From positions 1-48,959 of the forward strand of contig JACOUL010000012.1 of the NCBI GenBank assembly GCA_016177875.1: a stretch of DNA of 48,959 nt, given 5' to 3'. The notes under the pieces were generated by a model. That model was not told the DNA's origin, did no database searches, and worked only from the letters and a program-made list of their open reading frames with translations. The DNA is from Burkholderiales bacterium (lineage in GTDB: Bacteria; Pseudomonadota; Gammaproteobacteria; Burkholderiales; Burkholderiaceae_D). Positions 1 to 8,906 of this stretch are shown in pieces (positions within the stretch are counted from its first letter, which is position 1; every line of letters starts with the position of its first letter). Position numbers and translations under genes: made by a program.

Positions 1-1227
1 GCTGCCGCACAAGCCGCCGCCGCCGACCAATACCCGGCCATCCGGCAAGAGCAAGGAAATGCTGTGGTAATTGCGCGGCACCTGCATGGCCGAGAGCTGG
101 ATGAAGGTTTCGGTTTTCGGATCGAACAATTCGCTCATGAGAACCGAACGTTCATCGGAAAACAGCTTGGCATAAGTTTGGCCGCCGGTGATGACGACTT
201 GGCCGTTGGGCAGCACGGTGCTGTTATGCAGGGTGCGCGCATAATTCATGGGCGTGATTTTGCGGGTGGCGCCGGTATTGAGATCGATGAGATAAGAAGA
301 GGCGGTAGCGTAAGCATCTTCGTATGCGGGCGCGCCGCCGGTCTTCAATATCTTGCCGATGTCAACCATCACCGCATTGCCGTTCATGCTGTAGGCGTCA
401 TCGCCGCGCACGCCTGCAGGAACCACACTGCCCGCACCGGCAGTCGTGATCCAATGCATATTGACGTCAGGCCCTGCCTGAAAAACACGGCCATTGGTGT
501 AAGTGAACAGCCATAAATGATTGTCGCCGCGGAAGATGCCGCGTGGGTCGGGGCCGATGAAGGGCGTGACGGCAATGCCGCTCATCGCTTTCCATCCGCC
601 TGTCGCGGACCAGACTTCGCCGTTTTTTTCGGTAAGGCCGCCGCTCCATGATCCGCCCAGTGTCAGCACCGTGCCGTCTGCAAGCGTGGCGTTGCCTTGA
701 TAGCCGCGCCCGACGGCCATCGGCGCTCCGCTGATCCAGGTATTGGCTGAAGCGTCGTAAATACTGGTCTTCTGACTACTCGTGCCGCCGTTAACCAGTA
801 TGCGGCCATCGGCAAGCAAGCTGGTGCCGGGACAAAACATGTCATGCCCGGTTTCATTGACGACTCGCATCTGGCTGACTTGAGAAGCAGGATCGAAGAT
901 GGCGGAGTAGGTGAAACCGTATAAATCTTTGTCGTCGAAATCGTTCGGCGCATAGCCCGACCAGGTAAGCACCTTGCCGTTCGGCAGATTTGCCGCCGCG
1001 ACCGGCACGATAGGCATGGAAATCACATTGCTCCAACTAGACCTATTGGTCGAAACGGGCGAGCCCGATCCTCCCGTCGTGTTCCCGCCTGTTGTGTTTC
1101 CGCCGCTTGAATTTCCGCCCGACGAAGTCGTATTTCCCGGCAATGTTTCTTCGCCGGAACCACCGCCTCCGCAGGCGGCGCATGCACATGCTAAAAGCAT
1201 GGCGGATAGGGTATGAAATGTGCGCAT
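1..1227 (-). CDS. Galactose-oxidase-like copper radical oxidase, lipoprotein, 5' part (runs off left edge)
   Basis: 409 codons are visible and the frame is still open at base 1, so the C-terminus is missing. The N-terminus is a short hydrophobic signal followed by Cys residues at 14, 16 and 19, then a Gly/Ser/Thr-Asn linker to about residue 60, which suggests a lipoprotein. The rest is a kelch-type propeller closely matching fungal galactose oxidase. HDMFCPG holds Cys132 (equivalent to Cys228). RGYQGNATL holds Tyr176 (Tyr272). GGSWSGG holds the stacking Trp194 (Trp290). RNYHSISLLLPDGR holds Tyr387-His388 (Tyr495-His496). The Cys-Tyr (44) and Tyr-Trp (18) spacings equal those of the fungal enzyme, so the Tyr-Cys cofactor should form. 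The last copper His lies outside the window. A stop two codons upstream fixes the start at 1227 or later. The expected reaction is oxidation of primary alcohols or sugars to aldehydes with release of H2O2; the substrate is unknown. Confidence 0.9.
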   Translation of the reverse strand, partial: MRTFHTLSAMLLACACAACGGGGSGEETLPGNTTSSGGNSSGGNTTGGNTTGGSGSPVSTNRSSWSNVISMPIVPVAAANLPNGKVLTWSGYAPNDFDDKDLYGFTYSAIFDPASQVSQMRVVNETGHDMFCPGTSLLADGRILVNGGTSSQKTSIYDASANTWISGAPMAVGRGYQGNATLADGTVLTLGGSWSGGLTEKNGEVWSATGGWKAMSGIAVTPFIGPDPRGIFRGDNHLWLFTYTNGRVFQAGPDVNMHWITTAGAGSVVPAGVRGDDAYSMNGNAVMVDIGKILKTGGAPAYEDAYATASSYLIDLNTGATRKITPMNYARTLHNSTVLPNGQVVITGGQTYAKLFSDERSVLMSELFDPKTETFIQLSAMQVPRNYHSISLLLPDGRVLVGGGGLCGS

Positions 1228-1456
1228 CGCTTAACCAATCAGTTAATAAAGCAGTCATCATTTCCCCTTGTGTAGCACTTCTCCCTCACTGCAATGTAAA
1301 CGGATTCAACATCCATACCCCTGAGCTTGCTCAAAGAGATTATGTAGCGGCATTGCCAGAGCGCGATCCCGGATCGATAAAGATTATTGAGCTTTTCGTA
1401 CCTGCATATAGCGATGGGAAACTAAGCTGATTTGGACTCTTAAAGGGGAGGACGGC

Positions 1457-3484
1457 ATGCGTTACACGTACAAAGCGCTAGTCAAGCGATTGCTTGCGTT
1501 TGTCATGGTAATGACCGTCATCAATTGCGGCGGTGGCGGCGACTCAAGCGAGAGCGGCGGGCAGTCTTCCTCCTCATCGCCGAACGGTGCGACCGGCGGC
1601 GGCTCCAACCCGCCCGCCGTCGCGCCAACCCTGGTTGCCTTGGAAAATGCAAAGCAGGGCACGGCCGCCTGGCAATTGTCGAACCCGGCGCTGTCGCATG
1701 AAATCGAAGGCTATGCTTCCGCGACGAGCGTCAATCGCGGCGATCGCATCGATTTCATGGTCAATACATCGGCAGCCTCATTCAATGTCGATATATACCG
1801 CATGGGATGGTATGGCGGCGCAGGCGCGCGTTTGATGAAGAGCTACACGAATGTTGCGCGTAAATCGCAACCAATGCCATGCCTGAACCCCAACGGCATT
1901 GTCGAGTGCGGGTGGTCCCCAAATTTGACGATCGCCATTCCCACCGCAGATTCCGACCCGGCATCGCCGGGATATTGGGCGAGCGGCATTTATTTAGCAA
2001 AGCTTTCGACCAATTCTTCGCCGTCGAAGGAAAGCTATATCATTTTTGTGGTGCGCGACGACAACCGTAAAGCGACGTATATATCGCAATTGCCGGTCAC
2101 GACCTACCAAGCGTATAACTTCTGGGGCGGCAAGTCCCTTTATACGGGTTGCGAGGTGCATGATCGCTTATGGCGTTGCGCCGACAATACGCCGCCTGCA
2201 AACTCGGTTTCATTCAATCGCCCCTATGGCAGGAGCACTTATTCGCCGGCGGCAATCGGCGTAGGGGCTGGCGAATTTCTCACGAACGTACAACCGGTGG
2301 CAGAAGGCATGCCGATCAGCAGCGCCGCTTTCGATTACAACTTAGTGCGCTGGATGGAACGGCAAGGGTATGACGTCAAATACATCAGCAATCTCGATTT
2401 GCACGAAAACAGCGCCGTACTAAGTCAAGCAAAGGCCTTCATTTCCATGGGCCATGACGAGTACTACTCCAAGCTCATGTGGGACAACTTAGTGGCAGCC
2501 AGAAGCGCGGGTATCAATCTGGCCTTCATTTCAGCCAATCAGATTTATTGGCAAGTCCGTTTTTCCGACGGCCTCGCCGGACCCAACAGGAAAAACCGCA
2601 TCATGACCTGTTATCGGGGCGGCGGCGATCCTGTCACCGATAACAATCTCACCACCAATCAATTCCGCTGGCTCGGCCGCCCGGAGGCCAGTTTGGTCGG
2701 GAATCAATATGGCGTCGAACCGGTGATGGGCGATATCACGATCACGAATCCATCGCATTGGCTGTACGCCGGCACCGGTGCAACAAATGGAATGCAAATC
2801 AAGGGCGTGCTCGGCTATGAAATCAATGCGCTGGTACCGGGCGTTTCGCCTCCCCAGACTCGCGTGCTGGCGCACTCGCCTTGGGGCAACGCTGCAGGCG
2901 ACATGACTTATTACGTGGATGCCTCGTCCGCGCAGGTGTTTTCCACCGGAACCATACAATGGTCATGGGGCCTGGACGATTACATTACAAACGGCACGCG
3001 CCAGAATTATACGAGCCGCGTGGCGCAGATTTTTACGGAAAATTTATTTGCCGCAATCGGTGAAAAGAATTTATCCCGCTTCACCAACGCCAACAGCAAT
3101 TTGGATTTGAGTACGCCGGCATCGTTGGAATCCGCTCAGGTCATTCAAAATGCTGTGCCCGCCGGCACGCAGAAAAACGATCAATGGCGATTAGTGGCGT
3201 CCGGCGAAACCAATGCTTACTTTATCGTTTCGCGCGCCAATGGTTTATGTTTGGCCGCAAGTGCCGCGTCGGAGGGGAATCAGGTGCGTACGCAAGACTG
3301 CCGCGCGACCGGCAATATGAAATGGCGGCTTGACAGCAACAACGGCAATGTCGCTTTGATCGAGCAGCAAGAAGGACGCTGCTTGGACGTGCCGGCAGCA
3401 TCCACTTCAGGCGGTACCGGCCTGGTGACAGCGGTCTGTAATTCGGGGCAGAGCCAGCAATGGACAAGGAAGGAGCTTTCCTGA
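1457..3484 (+). CDS. N,N-dimethylformamidase beta-subunit-like lipoprotein with C-terminal ricin-type lectin domain
   Basis: 675 aa. The ATG is preceded by a strong ribosome site (AGGGGAGG, 1444-1451). The N-terminus is a basic, hydrophobic signal ending in VINC at Cys24, followed by a Gly/Ser-rich linker to about residue 55. This suggests a lipoprotein, although Asn at -1 of the lipobox is unusual. Residues about 60-540 resemble the large-subunit C-terminal domain of DMFase (FNVDIYRMGWYGGAGARL; later SMGHDEYYS). Residues about 555-675 look like a ricin B lectin domain with repeated Gly-Leu-Cys-Leu and a terminal QQW. Members with this architecture are mostly uncharacterised and secreted, so amidase activity is not implied. 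It is divergent from the copper oxidase gene, with a 229-bp gap. It may act on or bind an extracellular polysaccharide; that is inference. Confidence 0.8.
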   Translation: MRYTYKALVKRLLAFVMVMTVINCGGGGDSSESGGQSSSSSPNGATGGGSNPPAVAPTLVALENAKQGTAAWQLSNPALSHEIEGYASATSVNRGDRIDFMVNTSAASFNVDIYRMGWYGGAGARLMKSYTNVARKSQPMPCLNPNGIVECGWSPNLTIAIPTADSDPASPGYWASGIYLAKLSTNSSPSKESYIIFVVRDDNRKATYISQLPVTTYQAYNFWGGKSLYTGCEVHDRLWRCADNTPPANSVSFNRPYGRSTYSPAAIGVGAGEFLTNVQPVAEGMPISSAAFDYNLVRWMERQGYDVKYISNLDLHENSAVLSQAKAFISMGHDEYYSKLMWDNLVAARSAGINLAFISANQIYWQVRFSDGLAGPNRKNRIMTCYRGGGDPVTDNNLTTNQFRWLGRPEASLVGNQYGVEPVMGDITITNPSHWLYAGTGATNGMQIKGVLGYEINALVPGVSPPQTRVLAHSPWGNAAGDMTYYVDASSAQVFSTGTIQWSWGLDDYITNGTRQNYTSRVAQIFTENLFAAIGEKNLSRFTNANSNLDLSTPASLESAQVIQNAVPAGTQKNDQWRLVASGETNAYFIVSRANGLCLAASAASEGNQVRTQDCRATGNMKWRLDSNNGNVALIEQQEGRCLDVPAASTSGGTGLVTAVCNSGQSQQWTRKELS

Positions 3485-3564
3485 TGCCCAACCCGGAAAA
3501 ACAAATCGGAAGGCAATCCCGGCATTAACGGCATGTAATCACGTCTAATGCATACGTTCACGAT

Positions 3565-3580
3565 TTCGCCCTAAGGCGAA
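3565..3580 (+). promoter_or_regulatory. Small perfect hairpin in front of the antiporter start
   Basis: TTCGCC-CTAA-GGCGAA is a 6-bp perfect stem with a 4-nt loop ending 12 nt before the ATG at 3593. It could influence translation of the antiporter. It lacks a U-tract, so it is not a convincing terminator for the gene upstream. Confidence 0.35.
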
Positions 3581-3592
3581 TTGCGGAGGCGT

Positions 3593-5353
3593 ATGCATCC
3601 ACTCGGCTTTATTCAGGATCTGGCGGTGATCATGCTGATTGCCGGCATCGTCACGATCCTGTTTCATCGCTTTCGGCAACCCCTCGTGCTCGGCTACATC
3701 ATCACGGGCTTAATCGTTAGCCCGCGTGTCGCTCCCATTCGTCTTATCCAAGATCCTTACACGATTCAAATCCTGGCCGATCTGGGCATCGTCTTCTTGA
3801 TGTTTTCGCTGGGCTTGGAATTCAGTTTAAAAAAACTCAGCCGCGTCGGCGCGACCGCGACGATTGCCGCATTGGCGGAGATCACATTAATGATCTGGAT
3901 TGGGTTCGCGGTCGGCAGGAATTTTGGATGGAGCAATATGGACGCGCTGTTTTTGGGCGCCATGCTGGCTATCTCGTCCACCACCATCATTGTCAAGGCG
4001 CTGACCGAACTGCATATGCGGCATCAAAAATTCGCCGAGTTGATTTTCGGCATTCTCATCGTCGAAGACATCTTGGGCATCGGCATTATTGCTTTGCTAT
4101 CCGGTATCGCCGTTACCGGCACGATAGACGCGGGTAATGTATTCATCACCATCGGTAAATTATCGATGTTCATGATTGTCGCGCTCGTGCTCGGCGTTTT
4201 GATTGTGCCGCGCCTTCTTACCTATGTGGCGCGCTTCGGCAGCCACGAAATTTTGTTAATCACCGTGCTGGGCTTGTGCTTTGGATTTTGCCTATTGGTG
4301 GTGCGCATGGAATACAGCATCGCACTCGGCGCTTTTCTCATCGGCGCCATTATGGCCGAGGCACGGCAATTGCATTTAATCGAACGGTTGATCGAGCCGA
4401 TAAGGGATATGTTCAGCGCGATATTTTTTGTCACCATCGGTTTGATGCTCGACCCTGGCGCACTGGCTGCACACGCCTGGCCCATTGCCGTGATTACGGT
4501 TGCGGTAATCGCCGGAAAGGTATTGAGCTGCAGCTTGGGTACATTTCTCGCCGGTCACGATGGGCACACGTCAATGCGGGTCGGCATGGGCTTGGCGCAG
4601 ATCGGCGAGTTTTCTTTCATCATCGCCAGCTTGGGCGTCAGTCTAAAGGTAACAAGCGATTTTTTATTTCCGGTGGTGGTGGCGGTTTCCGCCGTGACGA
4701 CTTTCTTGACGCCTTACTTGATTCGCCTGGCGGATCCCTTGTCGGCCCAGATCATTCAACGTGCGCCGGCGCCGGTCGCACGTGCCTTCGGCGGGTATAC
4801 CGCCTGGCTGCGGCGGCATCATCCCGAAGGCGAGCGCGCGGTTATCGCGAAAATTGTTGCACATATTCTGCTGCAAATTATCGTTAACTGCGCCGTTGTC
4901 GCCGCGGTTTTCGTTGCAGGCGCCTATTCAGTGGGCACAATCGAAATGCATTTTCTTAAATGGTCCCCTCAACCCGAAGTGCAACAAACGATGGTGTGGG
5001 GAGGCGCGCTGCTTATTTCATTGCCGTTTCTTATTGCCGCCTATCGAAAGCTGGGGGCGCTTAGCTTGATTCTGGCGCAGCTGGGCGAGCCGCAGCGTAC
5101 GCCGGAAGGAGGACGTTTCAGCCTGCGCCGGCTGATGTTCGAGCTCATTCCGATTTTGTCGATCGGCGCCATGCTGTTTCTGATCGCGATAATAAGCGCA
5201 AGCATCTTGCCGCCGCCGCGCTATCTCATTCCTTTGCTGCTGGGTGCCCTAATGTTGAGTGCGGTATTTTGGAAATTCTTTGTAAGATTACATTCGCGTT
5301 TGCAAATTGCGCTCTTTGAGACGATGGAACAGGAGAAAGACGGAGAAACATGA
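3593..5353 (+). CDS. CPA2-family monovalent cation:proton antiporter (Kef-type, no RCK domain)
   Basis: 586 aa from ATG 3593, with GGAGG at 3585-3589. A TTG at 3581 would add four residues. The protein is an inner-membrane exchanger with roughly a dozen hydrophobic segments. The CPA2 signatures are the N-terminal PLVLGYIITGLIVSP, then FSLGLEFSLKKL, then ISSTTIIVKAL, then LIVEDILGIG, which carries the acidic pair expected in the ion path, and GLAQIGEFSFI. Unlike KefB/KefC and YbaL, there is no C-terminal NAD-binding TrkA-N/RCK domain. After the exchanger core the chain continues with further hydrophobic segments and a short charged tail, so gating by NAD(H) or glutathione adducts is unlikely. 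It probably exchanges K+ or Na+ for H+; the ion cannot be read from the sequence. It stands alone between two secreted-protein genes. Confidence 0.9.
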   Translation: MHPLGFIQDLAVIMLIAGIVTILFHRFRQPLVLGYIITGLIVSPRVAPIRLIQDPYTIQILADLGIVFLMFSLGLEFSLKKLSRVGATATIAALAEITLMIWIGFAVGRNFGWSNMDALFLGAMLAISSTTIIVKALTELHMRHQKFAELIFGILIVEDILGIGIIALLSGIAVTGTIDAGNVFITIGKLSMFMIVALVLGVLIVPRLLTYVARFGSHEILLITVLGLCFGFCLLVVRMEYSIALGAFLIGAIMAEARQLHLIERLIEPIRDMFSAIFFVTIGLMLDPGALAAHAWPIAVITVAVIAGKVLSCSLGTFLAGHDGHTSMRVGMGLAQIGEFSFIIASLGVSLKVTSDFLFPVVVAVSAVTTFLTPYLIRLADPLSAQIIQRAPAPVARAFGGYTAWLRRHHPEGERAVIAKIVAHILLQIIVNCAVVAAVFVAGAYSVGTIEMHFLKWSPQPEVQQTMVWGGALLISLPFLIAAYRKLGALSLILAQLGEPQRTPEGGRFSLRRLMFELIPILSIGAMLFLIAIISASILPPPRYLIPLLLGALMLSAVFWKFFVRLHSRLQIALFETMEQEKDGET

Positions 5354-5495
5354 TCCGCTTGTGACGGCACTTCTGTTTTCAATCGGCGGGAGTCGGACTC
5401 GTTTCATAGGCCCGATTTGCCATGGCATTGTTAGTGCTTGAACTTTTAGCAGCACACCCTTTCTATAGGGTATTCCTTTAGTCCGCGGAGGAAAC

Positions 5496-6899
5496 ATGCC
5501 CGGATTACGTCCATCTTCGCGTACTGCATACAGGTTCATGAATCTGCTCTTGATTTTCGGCATTGCCGTTGTCACCGCTTGCAGCGGTTGCGACGGGGGA
5601 GGCGGCAGTCCTTCGAACGCCGCGACATCGCCGCCGGTTGCAACGGCCGCGCCGGAAGCGGCATCCGTGTCGCGCGATCTGGAAGTATCCGGTTCTTTAC
5701 GACAAGCGCCTTTCGACGTCGTTCGGAAATTGACCGTGCCGCGCGGATTCGGGATTCGTTTATATGCGCGTGTGTCGGATGCGCGCTTCATGGCGATGAC
5801 GCCGAGCGGCGATTTGCTGGTATCGAATCCAGGCGCCGGAACCATTACCTTGCTTCGTCCTCGCCCCAACGATATTCCGCAGCAATTTGAATTTGCCGGC
5901 GGATTGACGCGTCCGCATGACATGGTATTTCATCGTGTCGGCAGCCTTGTCTATTTATACGTTGCCGAATCCAACCGCGTGACGCGCTCGGTATATACGC
6001 ATGGCGATACGCGTACGCAGGAACGGCAAACGGTCGTCGGCAATTTGCCCGATTCGTCATTGCCGGAATTGGGAGGCACGTATTTTCATGAGCTAAAAAA
6101 TATCGCCATCTCGCAGGATAATAAGTTGTATGTGTCGATCGCTTCTTCATGTAATGTTTGCGAAGAGGATGTGACAAGTAATCCTGTCCGCGGCGCTATT
6201 TATGAATATAGCGCCGATGGCGCCCAGGCTCGCGTGTATGCGCGCGGCTTGCGGAACGCTGAAGGCCTGGACTTTCTCCCCGGAACCAACCGGCTGTGGG
6301 TGACGGTCAACAGCCGCGATCAAATTCCCTATCCGCTCGACAATGATTTCGACGGCGACGGTGTTTCGGATGCGGGGAAAATTATTCCGCGCTATGTGGA
6401 TGACAATCCGCCTGACTTGTTTACGCAAGTGCGCGACGGCGGTAATTATGGATGGCCTTATTGTCATTTCTTACCCAACGCGTCGATGAGCAATCTTGAG
6501 CCGGTGCGCGACTACGATGTAAACAAAACGCTGTTGAAGCTCGATTGTTCGCGTATCGATCGTATCGCCAAAGGGATGCGCGCGCACTCCGCTCCGCTAG
6601 GCTTGAGTTTTCTTCAAGCGAGCAATGTGCCGGTCGCTTATCGCAAAGGCGCCGCGATCGCCTCGCACGGCTGCTGGAATTGCACCACGCTGAACGCAGG
6701 ATATAAAATCAGTTTTTTCCCTTTCGACGACGCCGGCAATGCCGGAGCGGAAATGGATCTCGTCACCGGATTCGTGACCGACCCGCAAGAACGCAGCGTG
6801 TGGGGGCGACCGGTGGATGTCATTCCTGACGGCATGGGCAGTTTACTGATATCGGATGACCACGCCGGCGCGATCTATCAGCTTTATCCAACGCAATAG
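5496..6899 (+). CDS. PQQ-dependent sugar (sorbosone-type) dehydrogenase lipoprotein
   Basis: 467 aa. The start is ATG 5496 with AGGAAAC just upstream. The signal peptide ends in the canonical lipobox VTAC, followed by SGCDGGGGSPS and a low-complexity linker to about residue 60. The remainder is a six-bladed propeller of the soluble glucose/sorbosone dehydrogenase family. Family-like stretches are GFGIRLYARV, SIASSCNVCEED, GGNYGWPYCHF and the terminal GRPVDVIPDG...LLISDDHAGAIYQLYP. Four extra Cys residues (SCNVC and HGCWNCTT) could form disulfides or a haem-free Cys pair. Members oxidise aldoses or sugar aldehydes in the periplasm using PQQ; substrate and cofactor are inferred from the family. 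Together with the copper oxidase and the DMFase-like protein it forms a trio of lipoprotein enzymes with similar Cys-Gly-Gly-Gly-Gly linkers. Confidence 0.85.
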   Translation: MPGLRPSSRTAYRFMNLLLIFGIAVVTACSGCDGGGGSPSNAATSPPVATAAPEAASVSRDLEVSGSLRQAPFDVVRKLTVPRGFGIRLYARVSDARFMAMTPSGDLLVSNPGAGTITLLRPRPNDIPQQFEFAGGLTRPHDMVFHRVGSLVYLYVAESNRVTRSVYTHGDTRTQERQTVVGNLPDSSLPELGGTYFHELKNIAISQDNKLYVSIASSCNVCEEDVTSNPVRGAIYEYSADGAQARVYARGLRNAEGLDFLPGTNRLWVTVNSRDQIPYPLDNDFDGDGVSDAGKIIPRYVDDNPPDLFTQVRDGGNYGWPYCHFLPNASMSNLEPVRDYDVNKTLLKLDCSRIDRIAKGMRAHSAPLGLSFLQASNVPVAYRKGAAIASHGCWNCTTLNAGYKISFFPFDDAGNAGAEMDLVTGFVTDPQERSVWGRPVDVIPDGMGSLLISDDHAGAIYQLYPTQ

Positions 6900-6950
6900 C
6901 GCATTGATTTATCTCACGGTCAAAAAGGGGTTGCAGGGCTACAGTAAAAC

Positions 6951-6969
6951 CTGGCTTTTTTTGCCGGGA
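6951..6969 (+). promoter_or_regulatory. Hairpin with T7 loop overlapping the ribosome site of the TonB receptor gene
   Basis: CCTGGC-TTTTTTT-GCCGGG pairs over 6 bp (one G-U). Its 3' arm runs into the GGGAG that serves as Shine-Dalgarno for the GTG at 6978. It may be a translational control element or simply an imperfect terminator of the dehydrogenase gene. Confidence 0.3.
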
Positions 6970-6977
6970 GATAAGGC

Positions 6978-8906
6978 GTGCAAAGCTGGAAAGACTTTCG
7001 TTATAGGCCGCGCGTACCGCGTGCTTTTGCTGTAGCGATCGGCGCCTGGATCGTCATTCCAACCACACTCCTGGCGGCGGAAGGCCGCTATGAACCGGCT
7101 CGCCTGGGAGAGCTTAGCTTAGAAGAGCTCGCCAATATTGAAATTACCTCAGTTGCCAAGCGCCCGCAAAAGCTGCGCGAGGCAGCGTCCGCTATTTATG
7201 TAATCACCCGGCAAGAGATTCATCGGTCCGGCGCGACCACGCTTGCCGAGGCATTGCGGTTGGCTCCCAATCTGCAGGTGGCGCAACAGACTTCCAGCCA
7301 ATACGCAATTTCAGCACGCGGCTTCAGCAGCACCACTGCTAATAAGTTGCTCGTCTTGATAGATGGCCGCAGTATTTACACGCCGCTTTTTTCCGGTGTG
7401 TTTTGGGATATTCAAGATACCCTCCTGGAGGATATCGAACGGATCGAGGTCATCAGCGGTCCTGGCGCGACGCTGTGGGGTACGAATGCCGTCAATGGCG
7501 TGATCAACATCATCACACGTAACGCGGCGGAAACAGTAGGGACTCTGGCCACCGTACATGGCGGGCCAGAAGAAAAGGGTGCCGCCGCTCGCTACGGAGT
7601 CAAGCGAGACAATAGTGCCGCCTGGCGAATGTTTGCCAAGATCGCCGACCATAACGCGACTGTGGATGCGAATGGCAACCGCAATCTGGATGCATGGCGT
7701 CTTGGGCAAGCGGGATTTCGCTACGATGGCAAGCATGGGCAAGACGATATATCGCTGTTCGGCAGCGTCTACAGCGGCTCTAGCGAACAGCCGCTGTTCG
7801 ATCGCAAGACGTTTGAAAACGCAAACTTATTAGGCAGATGGGATCGCCGATTTGGCGATGGCAGCTATGTGCAAACCCTGGCCTATTATTCTTACGGCAG
7901 GCGAGTTTATCCCGGTACCTTCGGCGAAACGCGCAATACCATCAATCTGGAAGCCCAACATGGGTTGATGCTCGGACGCCACAACATTCTGTGGGGCGCG
8001 GGTTATCGCTATATCGATGATCGCGTGGAAAATTCTTCACTGTTGGCTTTTCTTCCGCCGCATCGCGTTATGCATAACGGCAATTTATTTGTTCAGGATG
8101 ACATCAGTCTGACACCTGCGTCGCTCAATCTAACCCTTGGCGCCAAGGTCGAGCACAATTCATTCAGCGGGGTCGATTTTCAGCCGAATGTGCGCATTTC
8201 CTGGCGCGCCAGCGAACGTCACCAGCTGTGGGGTGCGATATCTCGCGCTGCGCGTTCGCCGTCACGAATCGACCGCGATTTCTTTGCCCGCTTGTCGCCG
8301 AGCTTATTCCTGGCAGGCGGACCGGAGTTCAAATCGGAAATGCTGACTGCATATGAGCTTGGCTATCGCGGTACTAGCGCGGATTACGGTTCGCTTTCCG
8401 CCACACTGTTTTACAATCGGTACAAGTCGTTGCGCAATCTTGAATTAACTTCGGCCGGCACCGTGGTTCTGACCAACCGCATGGAAGGCGAAACCAGCGG
8501 ACTTGAGTTATGGGGAGAAATCCGGCCGCGCCGTAATTGGCGCCTGTACTACGGTTATACGTACTTGCACGAAAACTTGCGCTTACCGCCGGGGAGCACC
8601 GATCCGCTGGGCATCCCTGCCGCCGGCAACGACCCTCGCTACCAATTTTCGGTGCGCTCATCGCTCGACCTTTCGAACAGCGTCGAGTGGGATGTCACCA
8701 TACGGCGTGTCGGCAGCCTGCCCAATCCGGCGATTTCTTCGTACACTGCGCTCGACATGCGCTTGGCGTGGAAGCCAAATAATCAATGGAATGTCGCCGT
8801 AATCGGCCGCAATTTACTGGACGCAAGGCATGCGGAGTTCGGCGCGGTTCCGGGGCCGAATGAAATTCCGCGCAGCATTTTCGTCCGTGCGACATGGATC
8901 TATTGA
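6978..8906 (+). CDS. TonB-dependent outer-membrane receptor
   Basis: 642 aa from GTG 6978 (GGGAGATAAGG upstream). A cleavable signal peptide ends near LLAA-EGRY (about residues 33-34). After a short lead (LGELSLEELANIEITSVAK) comes the plug domain, about residues 55-170, with AISARGFSSTTANKLLVLIDGR and GPGATLWGTNAVNGVINIITR. A 22-strand barrel with alternating aromatic strands follows, ending in the terminal aromatic segment FVRATWIY. The length is on the short side for siderophore receptors and close to colicin I/vitamin B12-type receptors. There is no N-terminal signalling (STN) domain, so any signal must pass through a partner. The stop overlaps the start of the YfiR-like gene (TGATG), and kinase and c-di-GMP genes follow. 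It may therefore act as the input to that pathway. The ligand is unknown. Confidence 0.9.
   Translation: MQSWKDFRYRPRVPRAFAVAIGAWIVIPTTLLAAEGRYEPARLGELSLEELANIEITSVAKRPQKLREAASAIYVITRQEIHRSGATTLAEALRLAPNLQVAQQTSSQYAISARGFSSTTANKLLVLIDGRSIYTPLFSGVFWDIQDTLLEDIERIEVISGPGATLWGTNAVNGVINIITRNAAETVGTLATVHGGPEEKGAAARYGVKRDNSAAWRMFAKIADHNATVDANGNRNLDAWRLGQAGFRYDGKHGQDDISLFGSVYSGSSEQPLFDRKTFENANLLGRWDRRFGDGSYVQTLAYYSYGRRVYPGTFGETRNTINLEAQHGLMLGRHNILWGAGYRYIDDRVENSSLLAFLPPHRVMHNGNLFVQDDISLTPASLNLTLGAKVEHNSFSGVDFQPNVRISWRASERHQLWGAISRAARSPSRIDRDFFARLSPSLFLAGGPEFKSEMLTAYELGYRGTSADYGSLSATLFYNRYKSLRNLELTSAGTVVLTNRMEGETSGLELWGEIRPRRNWRLYYGYTYLHENLRLPPGSTDPLGIPAAGNDPRYQFSVRSSLDLSNSVEWDVTIRRVGSLPNPAISSYTALDMRLAWKPNNQWNVAVIGRNLLDARHAEFGAVPGPNEIPRSIFVRATWIY

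Noticed and set aside
1043..1261. 72-codon minus-strand frame with a good ribosome site (AAGGGGAA) upstream of the copper oxidase start
   Set aside because: It overlaps the oxidase in another frame and its protein is Arg/His-rich with no fold likeness. It may at most be a leader; nothing supports a gene.
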